Source of the DNA: Chondrilla cf. caribensis | Lineage: Eukaryota; Porifera; Demospongiae; Chondrillida; Chondrillidae | Assembly: GCA_964020155.1 (NCBI GenBank) | Contig: OZ026568.1 | Coordinates: 2,335,320-2,399,319 of the forward strand | Direction of reading: 5' to 3' | DNA: 64,000 nt | Shown: positions 56,341 to 64,000 of the stretch, piece after piece | Position numbering within the stretch: the first letter of the stretch is position 1 | How the letters are laid out: every line of letters starts with the position of its first letter | Made by a program: the position numbers and the translations under genes | The notes under the pieces: model-generated | Database searches by the model: none | What the model was told of the DNA's origin: nothing | Seen by the model: the letters and a program-made list of their open reading frames with translations, nothing else

Positions 56341-59300
56341 TTGAGTTGAAAACAAGTCCTATACACTCTATATTTCTTTTGCTAGAGGTTCATTTTCAGT
56401 TATCGCTGTCTGAATGATGATACTGTTTCATCTTCAGTGCCTAAAAGGCAGCGTTCATTAAAGCACAATCCTTCACAAGCTGTTTATGTTGACATTGAAC
56501 CTTCAGAAGTGAATGATGGCTTTGGGACAAAACCCCTCTTGAGTGCCAAAAGTGACACTGCAGGGAGAGACTTCCAGGTGTGTTGTGTTTGTGCATGTAT
56601 AACAAACATGTTGTGCAGTGTATAGTTGAGTCTAGTGTATGTAGTGGAGCATGGTGTGTGCATTGTAGGATGGTGTATACTGTGGACTATGCATGGTGTG
56701 AGGTGTATGTAGGGAACTATGCTGTGATGTACATAGTGAAGTATGATGTATTGTGTATGTGGTAAAGTATGCGGTGGTGTATTTAGCGAAGTATGGTGTA
56801 GTGTATGTTGTTAAGTATAGTATATGTAGTGAAGTATGGTGTAGTGCACGTAGTGAAGTATGTAATGTTTTAGTGTATGTCATGAAGTATGCTGTGGTGT
56901 ATGTAGTGAAGAATGGCGCATGTACTTATACTGCAGAGTACAGTGTATATCATAGTGACGGAGGTGTCATACCTACTGTATGTTAATCATCTCTACAGGT
57001 GTTGTGTTGATGATTAGCAGTAATGACTATGCATGACTACAAGTTGCATGTATGCATACAGTGGCAACCCATATAAGGTTCTTGTTCTAACAATATAGTT
57101 AGCTAATTTTGCAAGCATTATATTTTCAAGACAGTTCCATCCTAGCTTCTTCTCACCCTCTATTTTGTGATTTCTGTACAATATTTGTATTCATTGTGTT
57201 TAGGTTTCTCGAGGTCCCCCAGAAGAATTGAAAGAGCTGCAAACAGTGGAAGGAAGAAGATTAGTGTAAGCACAGCACTCTTGATAATGTGTGAGAGTAT
57301 ACAATAATAAAGGTCCAGAAATGATTCAGATTAAGTGAATTGATTTGTCTACGAATTTGCAATGGTTATGGAAGGGAGTGACATGTACGTACATACTTTG
57401 TACCAGGTGTATGTACAGTCAGTATCCAGTACTCCATCCTGGGTGGAGTACTCACAACCACTAGCCAGCTTACACTACCACTCCAAGCTGTGTTCGAACA
57501 AAGGAAGACAATCACACTATCCACATAGCACATGCATGTCAGGAGGTTGATATCATGTTTTGTTCACTAAACATCTCTGTAATTCTTTCAATAATCCTAT
57601 CTATCCTGAACATTTGTCTGTTAAGAAAACTCCACTTATATAATATTAGTCATTTTCACTGAGGTCTGCATAGCTCATGTACCAATTTTTGCCCTATTAT
57701 TATGATAACTCCTTGCTAATATTAATAGTCACAGTAAAGCTTCAGTAGTGAAGAGACATTTGCTGGAGATGTTTAGTGAGACCTCTTTCTTTGAAGATGA
57801 GGAACTGAATCCAAGGGAGCAGGCTTTGGTTAGAGTGTTGCTGGTGAGTGGTTTCCTCATAGCGGAAACAAAGATATCGATATCAGTTATTGTAGTGTGA
57901 GTTAGGTTGTTGATTTGTTTGCATGTAGTGGTCATATAGGCCCTATTTATCCTTTGCATTTCAGATCCAAGTCATTTAACATGCTTGTCATATCTACATA
58001 GTATTATGTAGTGCAGTGGATTCTTGTTAATACACCACTGCTTTACTTGTACATATTCACATGAACTAGCAACTTTTTTTCCTTCTTCACATTTTGTATA
58101 GGATCTGTCCAAGTATGATGACAATGAGATGGTTGTATGGTCCGTTCGGTTGCTCAACAGATACTTCTCATCAGCAACAGACATCTTTGAAAGAGCAATA
58201 GATGCTCAGGTACCATGCATCAGTGTTATTCCAAGTCTTGACTGTAGGACAATGTCACATTCAGTTATAGAGTCATTTGCAAACTAAATCAATACATGTT
58301 CAGGGACATATCGAGTACATATTATCTAAAGGGGTTATGTTTGGCAAAATGATGCTGTTTGAAAGTCTAGTCCCAACGTTCAATCTGTTAAGGCTGATTC
58401 CATTACGTAATCTTAGGCAATTTATTAGAAAATGATAAGTACAATACTATGCATACAATATCGGATGGTGTGGTGCTGTATGACCAAAATTTGACCCCAT
58501 AGCACCACAAATGCTACTAAGTACACACAAAATCCTAGGGAGGTGTTCAACCATAATTTGTAGTGCCTGTATAATAATGTACTTACATTCATAAATATTA
58601 ATAAGTATACCTCCACCCTATGACATGGTTACACATCCCTCAACCTCAAGCAGCAACTAAAACTCCACACTCAGCAGACGGATAGTTCTTATATTGAGAA
58701 GTGGTCAGAGTGTGACTGTAGACATGTTTACTTGCTCTAACTCCTGTCAACAGCTGTTGCTGACAAGGGAATCCACTAATGCCAAGAGGGTGGTCAGTGA
58801 GAAGGTGAACGAAGCTAGGAAAATGATCCGACATGAGCTTGAATCACAGAGTATCGAGAGACTGAAAGGTGAATTCAAGCAACTAAGAAGGTATGTGATC
58901 AAGACAAAGAAGTACGTATATACATAAAATTGCGAGTTGAAATTTTGTAATAATCTTCTATTGTGTATTCCAAAGTTTCAAATTAATTTTTGTATCATGA
59001 CTTGTGATTCTATATGTGTTTTTGTGTTATTAATAGCCAGTATATTGGCAACAATTTCAAAACTTTCCAATGACATGCATTCCCAGTGCTTAATAGAGAG
59101 ATAAGGTCATATTCCAGTAACGTGTGTCATTTTACAAGACCTAGCTAGTACTATATGAGTCTATATCACAAATTCTCCATTTGTAGACTGTGCTTCATGA
59201 ATGAGGAATTGAGCCTGCCACATCCTCAGAACCAAAGGATTTTACTCAACCATGGTGAGTCTACTGTAGGTGTGAGTATCATGACAAGTCTGCATTTACC

Positions 59301-62300
59301 CTTGTGTGTACTATAGGAATATTGCCAGAAGTGTTGGACTTGATATTGCATCGTTTTGAAGACTACAAGTTTGACAACAGATCTGACACCTCAGCAGATG
59401 AGACACAAGTTATGATTGAAAACTTGTTTCGAGAAGTTCTGAGATTTTTGACTGCATTTGCAAGGTTCTTCAATATCAGACGTTGTCTATCTATGCAGAA
59501 GTCAGTTATCAACTGATTTCTATGTCTCTGTTTAGAGGACATCGTGTTGTTCAGGAACAGTTGTTTGCAAGATTGGACTCCCTTCTTGTGGTTCCGTTTG
59601 CTGTTGCTGATCTAGCCTCTGTAGTAAGAGAGGTCAGTGTATGTGCCAAGTTGTGGTGTGTACATTGTGTTGGTATGCTGTGCATTCCCTGTGTGGGTGT
59701 AAGGTACATTCCCTGTGTGGATATGTGGTGTGTTCCTTACTATACTCCTTATTCTACTATAAGTGCACACTATTCCCTTCCCTTTAAGGTGTTCACTAAC
59801 TACCATGAACTGTGTGTGAAGGCCAAAGAGTCCCATGTGGAGCAGATATTCAGACTTGTTGTGACTACAAAAGACCCCAACGGGCAAGCAGAACTCTTGC
59901 AAGCACTGAAGGCTATGACAATCACTAGAGTAAGTACCACAAGGTTTGCTGAGAGCTGCAATTAATCAGTTCTAGAGTAGTGTATGACAATGTCATTGTA
60001 TGGTATTTTACCCCCGAATGACGTCATGCATCAAGAGTTCCTGCCCTGCTTTCTATTACTGTATTTATTGTACTTGCCCCTTGAACAATAAAATTACAGT
60101 ATGTAATAGAAAGTTGGGTATTAACTATCCCACAGACTAGAATATACATGTATCTACATAACTGTCTTGTGCTACATATGTTTACATATTGTGGATGTAA
60201 ACATAGTACAATTTCCAAACATGCAGCTCACCAGATGGATACATCCATCCACATGGTATGTTGCGTAGGTGGATTAAAGTTCAAAATGTGCAAATGTATA
60301 TATGTATGTATATATAAATGTATCTACTATAATATACGTATTTTCATGCTACCCTATGCTATTACACACTGATAGATGTTATAAAAATGTGTAAATTAAT
60401 TGCCTATCAGCTCTTTATTTAGCTATAATAACATTGCTGTGTGAGAGTTATAGTATATTATATTGTTTTTTTTATGGAAAAAATGCCACATAACGACTAC
60501 AATACCTTTAGTAGGGCTGCAGTGGATATACAGACACATTTACAAGGGCAAAGTATTAAGAGTGGGAGTCGATTCCTTGACTAATGTCGTATGATATATG
60601 CATGGTTTTGAGATTAATTGTGATTCCGATCTGTTTAGGTGGATGACATTGATCTTCCAGTCAAGAGGAATCAAGACTTTGTCATGAAGCACTTCAGTAG
60701 AAACAAGGAGTTCTTTGAACACATTTTAGGAGATGAAGGAAATGAGGAGACTAAAAGGTCAGATTATTGATACACACTATATGGACCACAATATAAACAA
60801 GGATGTTATTTAGTGGCAAAGATGTGGGTATGAGGGCAGTATGACATAAAATGCCAAGTGTCTGTGTCTTAACCGCTATATCATCTGTTGATATCATAAA
60901 TGTTGAAAGAGTGGATCAGGTGAATGCTTGGGAACTTGATCCAATGGCTACACTTTATACATTTTATAATCTGTATAGCAGTTTAATTTCTTTGGTCACA
61001 GATGATATTTTCTAGGATGAAAATTTTTGGCTCATAAGGAACGTATGAAAACACACATTGTTTGTTTGATTTTCCTCAATTCTGAGGCTCCTCTTCAGTA
61101 GGACCTTGTGATTGTAAGATGAGTACCATCAAAATGTATGAGAAGATTGAAAGAAACGAATTTGCCCTTTAAAGAATTCCTGTAAACCAATAGATTTCAT
61201 CTTTACAAGTTATGCTCAACAGAGTAGACTTACATGTTCCAGTTTTTACGTATTGTTATTTGCCAATCACTTTTAATTAATTAGAATGGATCTCCTTCTA
61301 TCTGCCGAGAAGACTAATCCCCAGCTGATGTTGCTCCTAAACATTGTTGATCTCTTAGCTACATGTTGCCAAGGAAGAAACATCTTTGTCCAGTCCATCT
61401 GCCAGACTGTAATGTCTGACCACGAACTTTTGAAGGTAATAGCAGAGCAACCTCTGTTACCTGAATCTTAGGGACAATAGAGTTTCCAAGAGTGTTGAGT
61501 CACCTGAAAAGTTTGGATAACTGAATTCCCATATAAATTATAGAATATTTTTCTTATTCTTATTTACAATTCAAATAAATCTTCCATTGCGAGTACAACT
61601 TGCTTTTGCTTTCTTACACAGTACAGTATTCCGTACACTCAATTGACTATTTTAGCACAAATTTGCTCCAATAGGCAATTTTGACATTACATCGTTAGCA
61701 GTGATGTAATGGTAAAATTTGCTGATGTGTGTTTCAGGTAATTTGGATACTCAAGGGTTCTAATAACCTAGATCTGGATACCTGAGGTTCAACTGTAGTT
61801 CAACCACAACTGATGAAGTTCCTATTCGTACTTTTAGTTTGTACTATGTTATCCAAATTCTGCTGCACTGTATATTACGTAAATGAAATTTTAAAATGTT
61901 TTTTATTTAGATTCTAACAAATGAAAGAATTGATATTGCTCGTAAGAAGCCATTTTGCCTGTACCTGGTATGGGTTTACCTGGACAGTGATCCGCAAACC
62001 TCTAATCCGGTATCCTCCAACACACTGGAGATCAGGTACACTTGTATACACCGTATCTGTGTTTCCATGATTCATTCTCTTATTCACCATTGTTGTTGTG
62101 GTGTGTCAGACCTATTGTACATTTTTGATGCTTGGGTGCACATACACTCTAAATCTCACAATAGTGAGCTTCCTACTAATCCTGTCTGTGTCTGGTTCAC
62201 TACACATGGCAATAAAGTATTAAAGTGACATTTTGAATGCATGCGTGTGTACTGTTACTTTTGCAATATGCATGTGCAAATCCAATAATATTATTCATTA

Positions 62301-64000
62301 ACATATTTTTATGGATATACATAAACAAGTCTCTCAGTAGTGTACATCCACTAAATCTGTCTACTATATGCTGATTCACTACACTTACATAGTGATGAAG
62401 TAATGGTTAAGTTCATGAAGCAGAGTTGTCAGCACATGATTGATGTGAGAGAGATGCTCAGCAAACTGCCTTCTGATCAGCCACCCCAACCTGCTGTTGT
62501 CAAGTACCTCAGATATTCACTCTTGGGTGACCAGTCTGAGTGAGTTGAGTCCATAGAGTTTATCAATGTTATTAGTGTTATTAATTTAGTGTGGCTTCAT
62601 GCTCAATACACAATCAACTGTTATGAAAGTAAACAAGAAACACTTGCATTTGTTTAATTTGGGATCTTCACAACATTTTGTCTACACTATCAGATATAAT
62701 AGAATTGCTATGAAATTGTTGTGTATTTTATTATAATGAAACAATCAATAGGATACGAAGCTGTCATGTTCAACATCCTTTCGTAGCCCTGTGTAGAGTA
62801 ACCCTCCAATTTGACATACTTACGCATTCCAACAGGGTTGTTGATCTATGAGGGTAATAGATAGAGGGTATATGAGTCTCATCTTGCAAATGCGGTTAAT
62901 ACTTGATTTTATAGGATATTTAGTGTTTCAGCTGTATAAGTACAGTTTTACTAACTAGTGTACAATGTATATACTTGCTATATCTGTGTCTCTTGTATTT
63001 CCTATTCTGTGTGTAGTGTGGAAGACACCACTATCAGAGGAATAGACCTGCAACCAGGATCCCTCGTGTACCTCCTTGATAGCCTCCTCCCTCTCTTCAG
63101 AGTAAGTACAGTCTAATCTCTTTATTCTTCCGATGTGAATACCTCATTCCAGCCTCCAATATCAGGGCTTCACTTGGGGAGGATGCTAGGGCTCGTCCCC
63201 CTTGCATAATTTTAGGGATTTACTTCCAGTTGTATTGAAAGTAGCCATACACCCTTTCTTTTTCGAAATTTTAAATTTCTCCCCCTTTGGCTATTTTTCT
63301 TAATGGTCTGAACATCCGTACATATCTTGTTCCTTCGTCTTTGTAAGATTAAATTCTGAAATCTGATTTCATTATTTTCTTGAGTATGTACAGTCATAAG
63401 TGTTATAATATTGTGTAATTATATGTACATAATATGTCTGTTCTTATACACAGCTCAATGCAATATTATACCTGCGTACTATTTAATTTACATCATTTGA
63501 TGGTCAAACATTTGCCACCTCTAGGCCAGGTGTGCGGGGAAATAAACAGTTAGCTGTATACCACAAGGGCAGATCCCTTGCCATTGTGGTATGTGGTAAG
63601 GTGCCCTAATTCCAGATGTTTCCTATGTAATTTTAGACATTATGAATTTGATGATGGGTTAAATCTATCCACCACCATTGTAGTAAATGTGGTAATAGAC
63701 GATTATTTAATTTGGTGTATCCGGGTGTATATGCTCGTATACACCAGGGAACACCAGGTATACTCACACCACCATGTTTGAAATATATTGAAAACACCAA
63801 CACAACAGGATACAGAGTATGTGCATGTTCACTTATGTACATTGTTTTCCTTTTCAAATCTATATTCAGCTCTATTACTGGCAGTTGACAAGTTTGTCCA
63901 GTGAAGTGGCAGACCTGCTGGAACTGATCAGACATGTGGCTCGATGTCTTCTGGTACGTCACACGTGGTGCATCCTGCTGTACCTTGCCCAGCAATCCTG
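43322..64000 (+). CDS. ITPR: Inositol 1,4,5-trisphosphate receptor, 5' three-fifths
   Basis: Partial at the right edge; 44 phase-consistent exons give 1545 codons. Exons: 43322-43485, 43791-43870, 44734-44861, 45168-45254, 45332-45409, 45550-45630, 45899-46008, 46174-46267, 46349-46448, 47349-47450, 47550-47795, 48131-48261, 48410-48484, 48920-48973, 49129-49209, 50503-50676, 51306-51361, 51872-51947, 52061-52130, 52242-52279, 52461-52580, 53336-53419, 53594-53629, 53689-53785, 54339-54397, 55013-55195, 55286-55406, 55491-55572, 55701-55755, 56386-56577, 57204-57265, 57735-57843, 58102-58209, 58754-58890, 59187-59254, 59317-59464, 59536-59632, 59789-59929, 60639-60757, 61285-61435, 61911-62035, 62393-62539, 63017-63101, 63870-63953. 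Order follows the family: suppressor domain (LRLGDVILLF, GCFKVLAANKY), MIR repeats (LQHLYTGKYLTVN, FRLFHREIECYL, GELCRIRHLLTRQYLTI, YHPTTDTWLHAMKG), ligand core and RIH helices. The protein forms the ER calcium-release tetramer; pore helices lie beyond the window. Exon 23 (36 bp) and exons 1-2 are less certain. The ligand pocket is diverged (see findings). Confidence 0.92.
43943..44003. repeat. Hairpin 1: perfect 29-bp inverted repeat, 3-nt loop
   Basis: Arms 43943-43971 and 43975-44003 are perfectly complementary around a GTT loop. The arm is TTTATACTGT, ATTTAGAC, then ATAGATACTCC. Lies in IP3 receptor intron 2. Confidence 0.98.
44006..44072. repeat. Hairpin 2: perfect 32-bp inverted repeat, 3-nt loop
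   Basis: Arms 44006-44037 and 44041-44072, again around GTT and again with the ATAGATACTCC inner arm, but with GTCTAAAT where hairpin 1 has ATTTAGAC. The outer arm is CATTCTGCGCTA. It begins two bases after hairpin 1 ends. Confidence 0.98.
44140..44155. repeat. 16-bp GC-rich palindrome
   Basis: CCGTCCGCGCGGACGG reads the same on both strands, with further GGAC/GTCC words around it, in an otherwise AT-rich intron and about 70 bp from the twin hairpins. Confidence 0.9.
49372..49615. repeat. Minisatellite of about 40-50 bp, five units, IP3 receptor intron 15
   Basis: Units follow ACCGAACGAGCAAGGAAACT, TGCCAAGCCTCGGAATAT with growing divergence to the right. Confidence 0.85.
51033..51198. mobile_element. 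MITE, 166 bp, IP3 receptor intron 16
   Basis: Inverted ends CAGTCCAACTTGCTTAGTA and TACTAAGCAAGTTGCACTG differ by one or two bases. A related left end recurs at 54471-54505 (AGTCCAACTTGCTTAGTACA). Confidence 0.8.
51362..51835. repeat. Minisatellite of about 48 bp, IP3 receptor intron 17
   Basis: Units carry TGAGTAGCCCAGATGTTGAT and AGCTGTGTGTATGTAG. About six units, split into two blocks by the MITE at 51498-51674. Confidence 0.88.
51498..51674. mobile_element. MITE inserted inside the 48-bp minisatellite
   Basis: Ends CAGTGAGACCTCTCTAATCC and GGATTAGCAAGGTTTCACTG are inverted repeats; the inside is rich in GTTGGATTA words. The ends resemble those of pogo/Tigger-type elements, and GTATATA lies at both borders. 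Confidence 0.8.
52374..52410. repeat. Short (GT)n microsatellite, IP3 receptor intron 20
   Basis: About 17 GT units with one TATG interruption. Confidence 0.95.
53990..54072. repeat. Dispersed repeat, copy B
   Basis: ACAATGAAACCTGTCTGGTG, ACCTGTGCTG and TGACCTGTGCT: the counterpart of 22375-22470. Lies in IP3 receptor intron 24. Confidence 0.75.
55810..56340. repeat. CA-rich satellite with 30-35 bp higher-order units
   Basis: Pure CA at about 55850-55930 and 56277-56338. Between them ACACATGCATACACTACACA, CACATACG and similar units recur. It fills most of IP3 receptor intron 29 and ends 45 bp before exon 30. Confidence 0.93.
56600..56945. repeat. Minisatellite of about 24-30 bp, IP3 receptor intron 30
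   Basis: At least ten degenerate copies of GTGTATGTAGTGAAGTATGG. Confidence 0.88.
61443..61798. mobile_element. MITE-like element, IP3 receptor intron 40
   Basis: Left end GAGCAACCTCTGTTACCTGA, right end GGATACCTGAGGTTCAACTG, an imperfect inverted pair of the CAGTTGAACCTC type common in pogo/Tigger-like elements. No reading frame inside. Confidence 0.6.

Overview
This window is nuclear DNA of an early-branching animal; a sponge is the best fit, though that is an inference from gene content and style, not proven. It is AT-rich and full of (CA)n/(GT)n runs. Its genes are intron-dense with canonical GT/AG junctions and many introns of 50-400 bp, and the proteins are animal-type: adducin, LST2/ZFYVE28, UVRAG, endonuclease G and an IP3 receptor. 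I built splice models by hand, requiring a GT donor, an AG acceptor, matching phase at every junction and agreement with family motifs.

Layout: (1) 1-640, a frameshifted ORF fragment I cannot identify. (2) 1728-2522 (+), a single-exon atypical Ras/Rab-like GTPase. (3) 2807-5456 (-), endonuclease G in 6 exons, convergent with the GTPase. (4) 5970-13548 (-), LST2/ZFYVE28 FYVE-finger protein in 12 exons. (5) 13739-23171 (+), adducin in 8 exons, head-to-head with LST2 across 190 bp. Adducin intron 5 holds a 1.15-kb foldback DNA element. (6) 25443-34456 (-), a 6-exon protein with two ubiquitin-like domains followed by a von Willebrand A domain. Its last intron holds a non-LTR retrotransposon with both ORFs open (about 26.47-30.94 kb). 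(7) 35798-42517 (-), a UVRAG-like autophagy/endosome protein in 18 exons. (8) 43322 to beyond the right edge (+), an inositol trisphosphate receptor, of which 44 exons (1545 codons) are inside the window; the channel pore lies outside it.

The genes do not form a pathway cluster. Several act on membrane traffic and signalling: LST2 and UVRAG on endosomes and autophagosomes, and the IP3 receptor on ER calcium release. Two neighbouring pairs are divergent and may share promoters (LST2/adducin and UVRAG/IP3 receptor).

The non-coding fraction is mainly mobile and repetitive DNA: microsatellites, several minisatellites, a pair of tRNA-derived SINEs, and MITE-like elements whose ends begin CAGT. 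Most striking are perfect long palindromes inside introns, above all twin hairpins at 43943-44072 that share the same core and loop. I saw no CRISPR array, rRNA gene or functional tRNA gene.
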